From contig NZ_CP051428.1 in NCBI RefSeq assembly GCF_012676905.1, positions 535,501 through 599,500 on the forward strand: 64,000 nt of DNA. Reading direction: 5' to 3'. The position numbers and the translations under genes are program-made. Shown here piece by piece: positions 32,650 to 41,600 of this stretch; position 1 is the stretch's first letter; each line of letters starts with the position of its first letter. Under the pieces are notes generated by a model. The model was not told where the DNA came from. It ran no database searches and was given only the letters and a program-made list of their open reading frames with translations. Source of the stretch: Paenibacillus albicereus (lineage in GTDB: Bacteria > Bacillota > Bacilli > Paenibacillales > Paenibacillaceae).

Positions 32650-33257
32650 TGCATGCGATCTATCCGGCGCCCCCCCATCCGTACCGCTTCGAGCTGAACA
32701 AGGAGTTCCATTTCGCGGCGGCGCACTACATTCCGGCCGAGGCGGCCGGCCGCTGCAGCCGCGTGCACGGGCACACGTACCATTGCAACGTCGCTGTCGG
32801 CGGCGACCGGCTGGACGAGTGCGGCTTTCTCGTGAACTTCTCGGAGATCAAGAAGCTGGTGCAGGACCGGTTCGACCACCGGCTGCTCAACGACGACGAG
32901 CTGTTCGGCGGTCCGGCGCGGATGCCGAATGGAGGCAGGGCGGCGAAAGCGGCGGGTCAAGGCGCGGCGGAGAACGCGATGCAGCGAGCCGAAGCGGTCG
33001 CGGCGGCTGAGCAAGGAGCTTCGTCTGGCGCAGGCCAGCGCCGCTCGGCAGCGGACGAGGCGCAGGCCGGCGCTGAAAACGATGCAGAGCTCGACTCGGA
33101 TCAATTCCCGACGACGGAGGTCGTCGCCCGGGCCGTCTGGCGGCTCGTGCAGGAGGAGCTCGACCGCCGCGGCCACGGCGCGCGCTGCCTGCAGGTGTTT
33201 CTGCGGGAGACGCCGTCGAGCTATGTGATCTATCGCCCGGAGGCCGCTCATGGGTGA
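32646..33257 (+). CDS. queD: 6-carboxy-tetrahydropterin synthase QueD with low-complexity insertion
   Basis: 203 residues, longer than the usual 120-165. Core elements are present: [10 protein letters not shown], catalytic Cys and zinc His in [46 protein letters not shown] and the C-terminal [10 protein letters not shown]. Between LLND and FPTTE (about bases 32907-33108) lies a 65-residue Ala/Gly/Glu-rich segment with no place in the canonical fold, where relatives have under ten residues. It makes 6-carboxy-tetrahydropterin from dihydroneopterin triphosphate. The start ATG overlaps the queC stop, and the 3' end overlaps queE by 8 bp. Confidence 0.93.
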   Translation: MMHAIYPAPPHPYRFELNKEFHFAAAHYIPAEAAGRCSRVHGHTYHCNVAVGGDRLDECGFLVNFSEIKKLVQDRFDHRLLNDDELFGGPARMPNGGRAAKAAGQGAAENAMQRAEAVAAAEQGASSGAGQRRSAADEAQAGAENDAELDSDQFPTTEVVARAVWRLVQEELDRRGHGARCLQVFLRETPSSYVIYRPEAAHG

Positions 33258-34194
33258 GCGGCGGACCCGCATCCCCGTGCTGGAGACGTTCGGCCCGACC
33301 GTGCAGGGCGAGGGCATGGTCATCGGCGTCAAGACCTGCTTCGTCCGCACGGCCGGCTGCGACTACAGCTGCTCCTGGTGCGACTCGGCGTTCACCTGGG
33401 ACGGCAGCGCCAAGGCCGACATCCGCTGGCTGGAGCCGGAGGACGTGCTGACAGAGCTGAAGGCGCTGTCCGGCGGCGAGTGGCCGGGGCATGTCACGCT
33501 CTCGGGCGGCAACCCGGCGCTGCTGCCGCAGCTCGGCGGGCTGATCGCGCTGCTGCAGGGCGGCGGCACGATCGTCGCGCTGGAGACGCAGGGCAGCCGC
33601 TGGCAGGACTGGTTTCCGGCCGTCGACGAGCTGACGCTGTCGCCGAAGCCGCCGAGCTCCGGCATGGCGACCGACTGGGCGCGGCTGGACGAGATCGTGG
33701 AGCGGCTCGCGGCGGCGGGCCGGACGCCGAGCCTGAAGGTCGTCGTCATGGAGGAGCCCTTCGATGGGCCTCAGGCGGCCGGCTCGTCCGGCATGGCAAG
33801 CGGAGCGGCTGGGGCGGGATCGGCCGGCGAGTCATGCGGGGCGAGATCAGCCGACGAGACAAGCGAGCTGAAATCGGCAGACGAGGCGACCCGGTCGAGA
33901 TCGAGAGAAGGGGCAAGCAGGTCGACATCGGCAGACGGAACAAGCGAGGCAGCCCGTCCAGGAAGCGACCTCGCCTACGCCAAAGAGGTGCATCGCCGCT
34001 TTCCGGCGGTGCCGATGTTCCTGCAGGCGGGCAATGACCGGCTGGACGAGCCGGAGCCGGCGGCGCTGCGCGAGCATCTGGCCGCTCGCTATGAGCGCCT
34101 GGTCGATGCCGTCATGGCCGACCCGGATTGGCGTCGCGTGCGCGTCCTGCCCCAGCTGCATGCCTGGCTGTGGGGCAACAAGCGCGGCGTCTGA
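33250..34194 (+). CDS. queE: 7-carboxy-7-deazaguanine synthase QueE with low-complexity insertion
   Basis: 314-residue radical-SAM enzyme. The CX3CX2C cluster is in AGCDYSCSWCD, with ETFGPTVQGEG at the N terminus and VTLSGGNPALL, ETQGS and LSPKPPSSGM downstream, all QueE-like. It rearranges 6-carboxy-tetrahydropterin to 7-carboxy-7-deazaguanine. A Ser/Ala/Glu-rich insertion of about 65 residues (bases 33772-33963, repeats of SAD-x-TSE) interrupts the region before YAKEVHRRFP; typical QueE proteins are about 230-250 residues. It is the last gene of queCDE. Confidence 0.93.
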   Translation: MGERRTRIPVLETFGPTVQGEGMVIGVKTCFVRTAGCDYSCSWCDSAFTWDGSAKADIRWLEPEDVLTELKALSGGEWPGHVTLSGGNPALLPQLGGLIALLQGGGTIVALETQGSRWQDWFPAVDELTLSPKPPSSGMATDWARLDEIVERLAAAGRTPSLKVVVMEEPFDGPQAAGSSGMASGAAGAGSAGESCGARSADETSELKSADEATRSRSREGASRSTSADGTSEAARPGSDLAYAKEVHRRFPAVPMFLQAGNDRLDEPEPAALREHLAARYERLVDAVMADPDWRRVRVLPQLHAWLWGNKRGV

Positions 34195-34347
34195 GGCGGC
34201 AGCGGCGCGCTGCGCGTGGAAGGAACCGCGCGTAGAACGAGGCTGGTAGCATCGGGGCGACGAGGGAGTCGGAGTGCCTGGAATGGAGGGGACCGGGCGG
34301 CACCGCGCGGGAAAATCCGCTCTGCCGCCCCGACGCCCGCGGAGCGA

Positions 34348-34382
34348 AAAAAAGCCCTCCGCTAAGCGGAAGGCGCTTTTTG
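34348..34382. terminator. Terminator shared by convergent queE and membrane gene
   Basis: AAAAAGCCCTCCGC and GCGGAAGGCGCTTTTT form an imperfect stem around TAA, with A and T runs on either side. The stop codon of the minus-strand gene lies within it. Confidence 0.75.
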
Positions 34383-35852
34383 GTCCGACACGCGGAACAC
34401 GTAGCCGAAGTCGCCCGACTTCACGGGCGAGCCGTAGTCCTTGACCCAGGTGCGGTAGAACACGCTGGAGCCGTTCTTGCGGGTGACGATGAGGTAATCC
34501 GGATCGTTGGCCTTGGCCAGATCGGTCACGTAGACGGGGAAGCCGTGCATCGACTGCTCGAACGCGGTCCAGCCGAACACCGTCTTGGTGTCGTCCGTGA
34601 TGAACGGGTCCTGCCGCCCGTCCGAGAGCACGTCGCCGCCGCGGAACATGACGTAGCCGGACGAGCCGTACAGCGTCATGACCTTCGGCCGGCCCGGACC
34701 TTCGAAGTCGGAGAGGATGTAGTCCATCTCCTTGACCGGGTACTTGAACGAATTGGGCTGCGGCGCATGCTGGAAGTTGTACGCGGCGTTCACCGCCAGC
34801 CCGACCGCGAGGCCGGCGGCCAGCGGAGCGATCCCGACGCGCATGCGGAAGCGGCGCAGGCCCGGCACGTCCTCGATGACGACGGCGGCGAAGTACAGGA
34901 CGAACAGCCACAGGAACAGATGGTACTTGTAGTTCGACACGCCGAGGAAGAAGATGCCCAGCATGAACTCGAAGCGGAAGAACCGCCTTTTCACGCTGAA
35001 CGGCAGCAGCGCGACGAACGAGAGCAGCATGAGCGTCGCGGTCAGATTGCCCATGCTGTTGAACTGGATCGCCTTCCACTCGTTGATGAGCAGGTTGAAG
35101 TTGTCCTGCGTGACGGTGAGGATGAACAGGATGCTCTTGGCTCCGCCGGGATTGAGGAAGCCGGCTCCGATCACGGTCAAGGCCACGACGAGCCAGCGCC
35201 AGCCGATGCGGCGGCTCAGCAGGCGGCGCGTGACGAGCGCCTCCAGCAGCGCCATCCCCAGGAACACGACGATGACCGGCCAGACGCCGGAGTGGAAGTT
35301 CGCGATCAGGAGCGACAGCAGCGGCAGCAGCGCCATGTAGCGGGCCGCGGGCCGCAGCTGGAACTCGCGCAGGAACACGAAGAACCAGACGATGAGGAAC
35401 GCCGAGATCATCTGCGGCCTCGTCGTGAAATAGATGTCGTAGATGCCCCACAGCACCGGCAGCAGCAGCAGCGTCAGGATCGCCTCGCGGCCGCGCGAAT
35501 CGAGGCCGAGCTCGCGCCGCGAGACGAGCATCATGCGGTAGAGGCCGAACGCCAGCAGCAGCAGGCAGGAGGCGGTCAGCAGATAGGTGCCGGCCCAGCC
35601 GAAGGCGCGGTACAGCCAGGCGATGATAACCTGGAAGCCGATCTCGTGCGGGACGTAGGGCAGCTTGTCGTCGCCCCAGAACGTATGGATGGCGGTATGC
35701 GGCACTTGGCCGGTATCCAGCACCTGGCTTCCGACCTCGATATGCCAGAACGTATCGGGGTCCTGGTAGGATTCGGCCGGCGGCATCGCGAACACGACGG
35801 CGCACAGCACGAGGATGGCAAGAGCCGCCGCGGCGGCGAATCGGATCTTCAT
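34362..35852 (-). CDS. Polytopic membrane protein, GT-C-like, unknown function
   Basis: 496 residues with an N-terminal helix (MKIRFAAAAALAILVLCAVVF) and about ten further membrane segments. The first outer loop has SYQDPDTFWHIEVGSQVLDTG, resembling the acidic first loop of GT-C glycosyltransferase-like proteins. The last ~110 residues are soluble (VMTLYGSSGYVMFRGGDV..., VTRKNGSSVFYRTW). AAGGAG precedes the ATG at 35852, and a good sigma-A promoter lies 30-60 bp upstream. It interrupts the que genes on the opposite strand. The substrate is unknown and the GT-C comparison is tentative. Confidence 0.8.
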   Translation of the reverse strand: MKIRFAAAAALAILVLCAVVFAMPPAESYQDPDTFWHIEVGSQVLDTGQVPHTAIHTFWGDDKLPYVPHEIGFQVIIAWLYRAFGWAGTYLLTASCLLLLAFGLYRMMLVSRRELGLDSRGREAILTLLLLPVLWGIYDIYFTTRPQMISAFLIVWFFVFLREFQLRPAARYMALLPLLSLLIANFHSGVWPVIVVFLGMALLEALVTRRLLSRRIGWRWLVVALTVIGAGFLNPGGAKSILFILTVTQDNFNLLINEWKAIQFNSMGNLTATLMLLSFVALLPFSVKRRFFRFEFMLGIFFLGVSNYKYHLFLWLFVLYFAAVVIEDVPGLRRFRMRVGIAPLAAGLAVGLAVNAAYNFQHAPQPNSFKYPVKEMDYILSDFEGPGRPKVMTLYGSSGYVMFRGGDVLSDGRQDPFITDDTKTVFGWTAFEQSMHGFPVYVTDLAKANDPDYLIVTRKNGSSVFYRTWVKDYGSPVKSGDFGYVFRVSDQKAPSA

Positions 35853-35882
35853 AGGGCGCTCCTTGCGGACATAGTTCCCTTC

Positions 35883-35911
35883 ATTATAGGGGCAAGTCCC
35901 GGCTTCCACAA
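35883..35911 (-). promoter_or_regulatory. Predicted sigma-A promoter of the membrane protein gene
   Basis: On the minus strand TTGTGG (35906-35911), 17 bp, TATAAT (35883-35888). Confidence 0.65.
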
Positions 35912-36016
35912 TCCGGCAGGCTGGAGGCCGGAGGACGGGAACGACAGGGCCTGAGCCTGGACTGCTGGCGGGCGCGGGGCGCACGATGATTTTCAACGAC
36001 AAAGGAGAAGAGACGG

Positions 36017-36526
36017 ATGAGCGAGATCGAGCAAGGAAGAAGCAAGGAGGAGCTGGGCGGCGTCACGCTGCTCGGCAACCAGGGCACGCAGTATCCGACG
36101 ACGTATGCGCCGGAGGTGCTGGAGAGCTTCGTCAACAAGCATCCGGGGCGCGACTACCGCGTCAAGTTCAACTGTCCGGAATTCACGAGCCTGTGCCCGA
36201 TGACGGGCCAGCCGGACTTCGCGACGATCTACATCGCCTACATCCCGGACGAGCTGATGGTCGAGAGCAAGTCGCTCAAGCTGTATCTGTTCAGCTTCCG
36301 CAACCACGGGGACTTCCACGAGGACTGCATGAACATCATCCTGAACGACCTGGTCGCGCTCATGCAGCCGAAGTTCATCGAGGTGTGGGGCAAGTTCACG
36401 CCGCGCGGCGGCATCTCCATCGACCCGTACTGCAACTGGGGCCGTCCGGGCACGAAGTACGAGCAGATGGCGGAGTACCGCATGATGAACCTGGACCTGT
36501 ACCCGGAGAAGATCGACAACCGCTGA
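36017..36526 (+). CDS. queF: NADPH-dependent 7-cyano-7-deazaguanine reductase QueF
   Basis: 169 residues, the short unimodular YkvM-type QueF. The catalytic Cys is in [13 protein letters not shown], the NADPH-binding QueF motif is [20 protein letters not shown], and it ends [17 protein letters not shown]. It reduces preQ0 to preQ1, the ligand of the riboswitch at 31735. AAAGGAGAAG precedes the ATG at 36017. It is separated from queCDE by an opposite-strand gene and has no visible preQ1 aptamer of its own. Confidence 0.96.
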   Translation: MSEIEQGRSKEELGGVTLLGNQGTQYPTTYAPEVLESFVNKHPGRDYRVKFNCPEFTSLCPMTGQPDFATIYIAYIPDELMVESKSLKLYLFSFRNHGDFHEDCMNIILNDLVALMQPKFIEVWGKFTPRGGISIDPYCNWGRPGTKYEQMAEYRMMNLDLYPEKIDNR

Positions 36527-36586
36527 GGCGGGGAGCGGGCTTCAGCTTGAACATTCGACCATCCTGTCCGAAGGGGAGGAATATCT

Positions 36587-36760
36587 GTGGACTATACCGC
36601 TCTTAGAGCGACGCTGATCGGATTCGTATTGATGCTCGTGGCTATCTATTTGCAAGGAGTCAAGGATTCTTGGTACGATGGACCCGAATTTTATCTCATG
36701 ATTCTTGGCGGAGTCATTTCGCTTCTAGGGATTATTAATTTAAAGGAAAACAAGCGATGA
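36587..36760 (+). CDS. Small membrane protein (57 aa), GTG start
   Basis: Reads from GTG 36587 to TGA 36758-36760, with GGGGAGGAA eight bases upstream of the start. The product begins MDYTALRATLIGFVLMLVAIY and contains two membrane segments (residues 5-22 and 35-51) separated by QGVKDSWYDGPEFY, ending in a charged INLKENKR tail. Codon use is clearly lower in GC than in its neighbours. A terminator overlaps its stop codon. It lies 60 bp after queF and may be co-transcribed. No family is recognised. Confidence 0.7.
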   Translation: MDYTALRATLIGFVLMLVAIYLQGVKDSWYDGPEFYLMILGGVISLLGIINLKENKR

Positions 36761-36802
36761 AAAAGCGTCCCGTCCACTGGCGAAGTGGTCGGGACGCTTT
36801 TT
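36760..36802. terminator. Strong bidirectional terminator
   Basis: AAAAAGCGTCCCG (36760-36772) pairs with CGGGACGCTTTTT (36790-36802), with an inner CCACT/AAGTGG stem. It serves the small membrane gene (+) and the permease gene (-). Confidence 0.93.
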
Positions 36803-36826
36803 GGATTTCATCGAAATCGGAAGCGG

Positions 36827-38284
36827 CTATTCCTCCGGGTCCAGCCGGCACTCCTGCAGCGGCAGCAGCTTGGTGCGATGCTTCCACTTGTGGCCGAGCC
36901 AGATGGCGAGGAACAGCGGCAGGCCGAAGTAGGAGGCGACGATGTACGCCCAGTCGACCCGGCCGTCCGAGAGGCCGCCGACGAATTGGCCGCCGATGAC
37001 GACGGCGCACAGCCCCATCGCGAGCAGCGGGCCGAGCGGGAACCACTTGGCGCGATAGGTCAGCTCGTCCAGCGAGCGGCCCTGCGCCGCCCAGGCGCGG
37101 CGGAACCGATAGTGGCTGATCGCGATGCCCATCCAGACGATGAAGCCGGTCATGCCGGACGCGTTGAGCAGCCAGACGTAGACGACGCCGTCGCCGAAGA
37201 ACGAGGCGAGGAAGGCCAGCATGCCGAACGCGCCCGTCACGAGCAGCGCCGGCACCGGCACGCCGCGTCCGTTCACGCCGGCGAGCCAGCGCGGTGCCTT
37301 GCCTTCTTGGGCCAGCGTATAGAGCATGCGCGTGCTGGCGTAGAGGCCGGAGTTGCCCGCCGAGAGCACCGAGGTCAGGATGACGGCGTTCATGACGGAC
37401 GCCGCGATGCTGAGGCCGGCTTTTTCGAAGACGATCGTGAACGGACTCTGCGAGATGTCGCTGCTCGCGAGCTCCTCCGTCGTGTAGGGGATGAGCAGGC
37501 CGATGACGAGGATCGCCAGCATGTAGAACAGCAGGATGCGCCAGAAGATCGTGCGGATGGCGCGCGGCACGCTGCGCTTCGGGTCCTCGCTCTCGCCGGC
37601 GGCGACGCCGACGAGCTCCGTACCCTGGAAGGAGAAGCCGGCAGCCATGAAGACGCCGAGCACGGCGAGCATGCCCATCGGGAACGGGTTGTCGGTCAGG
37701 TTGGCGAAGCCGGTGCCGCCTATGCCGTCGCCGCGCCAGATGCCGACGACCATGAGCAGGCCGACGGCGATGAAGACGATGACGGTCACGATCTTAATCA
37801 TCGCGAACCAGAATTCGGACTCGCCGTAGGCCCGCACCGACAGCAGGTTCAGGCCGACGAGCAGCGCGAGGAACAGCGCCGACCAGAGCAGCGAGCTGCT
37901 GCCGGGGAGCCAGTACTTCAGGATGAGCGTCGCGGCGGCCAGCTCGGCAGCGAGCGTGATCGCCCAGTTGTACCAGTAGTTCCAGCCGATGGCGAAGCCG
38001 AAGCTCGGCTCGACGAAGCGGCTCGCATACGTGCTGAACGTGCCGGATACCGGCATATGCGTCGCCATTTCGCCCAGGCTCGTCATGAGGAAGTACACCA
38101 TGAGGCCGATGAGGCCGTAGGCGAGCAGCGCTCCGCCGGGACCGGCGCTATGGATCGCGCCGCCGCTGGCGAGGAACAGCCCGGTGCCGATCGAGCCGCC
38201 GAGCGAGATCATCGTCATATGCCGCGCTTTAAGGCCTCGGCGGAGGCCGGGTTTAGCCGAGGGGGTGGGATGCGGTTGCTCCAC
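36827..38284 (-). CDS. Amino acid permease (APC superfamily, LysP/ProY-like)
   Basis: 485 residues, about 12 helices. The N-terminal consensus is RGLKARHMTMISLGGSIGTG, with FQGTELVGVAAGESEDPKRSVPRAI in the middle and SVLSAGNSGLYASTRMLYTLA, diagnostic of the AAT family of bacterial amino acid:H+ symporters. The start is GTG at 38284 with GGAGAG about 12 bases upstream; an ATG ten bases further up is out of frame. It has its own promoter (38383-38411). Substrate not assignable; lysine or another cationic or neutral amino acid is possible. Confidence 0.9.
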   Translation of the reverse strand: MEQPHPTPSAKPGLRRGLKARHMTMISLGGSIGTGLFLASGGAIHSAGPGGALLAYGLIGLMVYFLMTSLGEMATHMPVSGTFSTYASRFVEPSFGFAIGWNYWYNWAITLAAELAAATLILKYWLPGSSSLLWSALFLALLVGLNLLSVRAYGESEFWFAMIKIVTVIVFIAVGLLMVVGIWRGDGIGGTGFANLTDNPFPMGMLAVLGVFMAAGFSFQGTELVGVAAGESEDPKRSVPRAIRTIFWRILLFYMLAILVIGLLIPYTTEELASSDISQSPFTIVFEKAGLSIAASVMNAVILTSVLSAGNSGLYASTRMLYTLAQEGKAPRWLAGVNGRGVPVPALLVTGAFGMLAFLASFFGDGVVYVWLLNASGMTGFIVWMGIAISHYRFRRAWAAQGRSLDELTYRAKWFPLGPLLAMGLCAVVIGGQFVGGLSDGRVDWAYIVASYFGLPLFLAIWLGHKWKHRTKLLPLQECRLDPEE

Positions 38285-38382
38285 TTGAGGTCATCTCTCC
38301 GTTTCATTTCCATGATCGCAGGCGGTCCGGGATGTCCGGATGGATCGACGGGCCGCCAACGTTTGCACAGGGCAACTTATCT

Positions 38383-38411
38383 ATAGTAGGCGATGCAGAA
38401 CCAGGGCTCAA
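38383..38411 (-). promoter_or_regulatory. Predicted sigma-A promoter of the amino acid permease gene
   Basis: On the minus strand TTGAGC (38406-38411), 17 bp, TACTAT (38383-38388). The leader is about 90 nt. The rest of 38285-38657 holds no gene. Confidence 0.55.
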
Positions 38412-38565
38412 GCGAAAATATTCCCATTTTAATGAAAAAGGTTGCATGCGGGAGGGAAGGCGGGGAGAAGGGGAACTTGCGCTCGACAGCCGCGCGGCAA
38501 TCGCTGAACGAGGGCGGGAACGGACCTGAATGCGTCGGCCGCGCGAAGAAATCCGGGTTGCGCGG

Positions 38566-38596
38566 AAAAGCGCCCTGCCGACCCGGCAGGGCGCTT
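38566..38596 (-). terminator. Terminator of the downstream protease gene
   Basis: A perfect 13-bp stem, AAGCGCCCTGCCG (38568-38580) with 38584-38596. On the minus strand it is followed by TTTTCC. Confidence 0.75.
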
Positions 38597-38657
38597 CCTT
38601 GGCAACGGTCCGTCCATGCGGCGCGAAGTGCCGCGCTGGAGGACGTTCCGCCCTCGG

Positions 38658-41600
38658 TCAGATCAGCTTCGCGGCGCTCAGCAGCTGCTCGATCAAGCCG
38701 GCGGCCGCCTCGCGGCTGATGACCGGCACGCTCGTGTACCACTTGCCGGCCAGCCCGCCAAGGGTGGAGCTCGCGGACGCCGCTCCGCCGCCGAGCAGGC
38801 CCGCGCCGGAGGCAATCGTCCGGGCGTCCGCGTTCAGCGGCGAGAACGCCGCTCCGGCGCCGCTTGCAGCGACGGAATCGGCGAACGTGCCGCCGTCCAG
38901 AGGCGGCAAGCCGAACGCGCGGCTGATCAGGTCGTCGAACTGGGCGAGCGTCAGGCGCGTCTTGGGCGAGAACTTCGTCTCCGACGTGCCGTCGATCAGC
39001 AGCTTGTCGGCCAGCCGCTGGATGCTGGACTTGTACGGCGAGGCCGCGATGTCGGTGAAGGCGGCCGTCCGCTTGGCGGCCGCATAGACGGCATAGCCGG
39101 GATGCGAGACGGTGACGGTCGTCGTCCCGTCCGCGTTCGCCGCGAACGTGGACGGCGCCGGCAGCGCCTGGCTGCCGTGCCGATACAGCGCGCCGGCCTT
39201 GGAGGCGTCGATGCCGGTATCGAGCACGAAAGCGTGCCGAGCGAACGCGCTCTCCGGAACCGGCAGCGGCTTCGGCGCCGAGCCGGGGCTGGCGACCGAG
39301 CCGAGCTCGAACGCCACCGGCGCGCCGAGCAGCGTCACGCCCGGGCGAGCGGCCGCGAATGCGGCGGCCTGGCCGGCTGCGTCGCGGATGGCGAGCTCGG
39401 CGCCGGCGCCCTTGGGCAGCGAGGCGAGCAGGTACAGCGGCAGCTCGGCGGCCGCCCGGCCCGCGTTCAGCGCGATCGAGCTGCCGAGCGGAGCTTTGGC
39501 GAGCGCCGCCGCCTGGGAGGCGCTGAGCGACAGGCGCACCGCTCCGCCGTCCTCCAGCCAGGAGCCGTTGACGACGAGCGCCAGAGGCTTTTTCGCGCCC
39601 TTGAGCGCGGCGGCGATATCGGCGTCCGTCACGGTGACGAGGCCGTCAGCGGAGACGGAGGCTTTCAGCTGCGCCTTCGTCTGCGCCGGGCGCAGCACGC
39701 CCTTGAGCGCCCGGTCGCCGAGCTCGGCCGGCACGCCCTTCAGCGCGACCGGCACCTGGACGGCGTCGCGGATCGTCGGCACTTTGGCCGAGGCGATCGT
39801 GACGGTCAGCGTCACGGTGTCGTCCGTCTTGGGACGGGCGGCCAGCACGCCGTCCGCCGAGATCAGCTCCGGCCGGTCGCTGCCCGTCACCGCGTACGAG
39901 ACGCCTTGGCGGACCGGCAGCTCCAGCACCGGCTTGCCGACGGCCGTCGTGTTGACGACCTTGGCCTGGAACGCCTCCTTGGCGTTCGCGACGAGGCCGA
40001 GCTCCGTCTTGTTGTAGGCGACGGCCATCGACTTGGTCGTGGAGTATTGGTTCGCGAGCTGGCCGCTCGCGTTCACTTCGGTGGCGACGACGTAGAGGGT
40101 ATAGGTTCCTTCCGGCAGCTTCTTGTAGATCGGCCGGCCGTCCTCGTCGTAGCTATCATAGTACATCTCGTCCAGGCCGCTCACCGTGTACCGGCCGGCG
40201 GGGAACGAGCTGCCGATGCCCGCATCGGCGAGGAACAGCAGGCCGACGAAATCGTCGTTCTCATCATAGACTTCCAGATCGATGATGTTGACGCGCTCCG
40301 CATGCAGCGTAAAGCTCGCGTCGATCGTGTCGTTCACGCCGTCGCCGTCCGGCGAGAGAATCGGGCTCGACAGCGTCAGGTCCTGGATGCCGAAGCCGTT
40401 GTCCGGCAGCGAGTCCCCGACATGCAGGGCGAACGGCAGGCGCAGCGTCGGCAGGCCGGGAGCCGTCAGCACGACGGAGCCTTCATAGGCGCCCTCGGCC
40501 GCATCGTCGGCGACGGAGGCGTTCAGCGAGAAGCTCGCCGTGCCTCCGGCCGGAGCGGTCACGCCCCCGCCGGCAAGTCCGGCCAGCGAGACGGCCAGCT
40601 TGGACACGTCCGGCGTCTCGACCGGGTTCGCCGGATCGGAGGTGACGGACGGATGCAGCTCGACCGAGGCGGCGTACGTCACCGCCGAGCCGGAGGTGTT
40701 CTTGACGCGCAGCTGGGCCGAAGGCGCGGCCGTGCCGGCCGGTACGACGCCGAAGCTGTAGCTGCTGCCGAAGTTCGTCACGTCGAGCGGATAGAGGCCG
40801 CCGTCCAGCAGCTGGAGCGGCTCGACCGTCTGCAGCACGGCCGGCGTCCGGATCGCCTGGGCGATGTCGGCGCGGCCTCCGCCCTGCGAGTAGACGTCGT
40901 AGCGCGTGCCCGTCTCGTCATAAATCGTGTCCGCCGTATTCGCGAGCGCGGCGCGGATGTCCATCGGCGTCCACTCGGGATGCTGCTGGCGGAGCAGCAG
41001 CGCCAAGCCCGCCGTATGCGGCGATGCCATGCTCGTGCCGCTGATGCGGTTGTACGCTTCGTCGTAGGAGGCGTCCGGATTCGTTTTGCCGTAGGCGGGC
41101 CAGGTGGACAGGATGTTCACGCCTGGCGCGATGACGTCCGGCTTGATGCCGAGCCTGCCGTCGGAGGCCGGACCGCGCGAGCTGAAGCCCGCCATGCGGT
41201 CTCCGGGCTCCACCGTGAGCGGATAGTCGGCGCCGAATTGCAGCGTGAACGCCGCTCCCGGATGCGCCAGCACGATGCGGGCGAGCTCGCGCCCCGGTGC
41301 GCCTTCCATGTCGAACGTCGGGAGGTAGCGGAAGCTGTCGCCGAAAAAGCCGACCGGCCCGATGAAGCCGTCCCGTCCGGGGATCGACTCGCTCAGGTTC
41401 GCCGCGGCGCCGGCGTTCAGCCCGTTGAAGATAATCAGCGCCCGGGCGCCTTGCGCCTTGGCGATCGCGGCCTTGTCGACGAAGGCGAGCGAGCCGCGCG
41501 AGACGAGCACGAGCTTGCCCTCGGCATCGAGCCCGTCGTAGTCGCTCTCCGCGCCGAGGCCCGCGTACACCGCCTCGACCGGTCCCGTGCCGATGATCGA

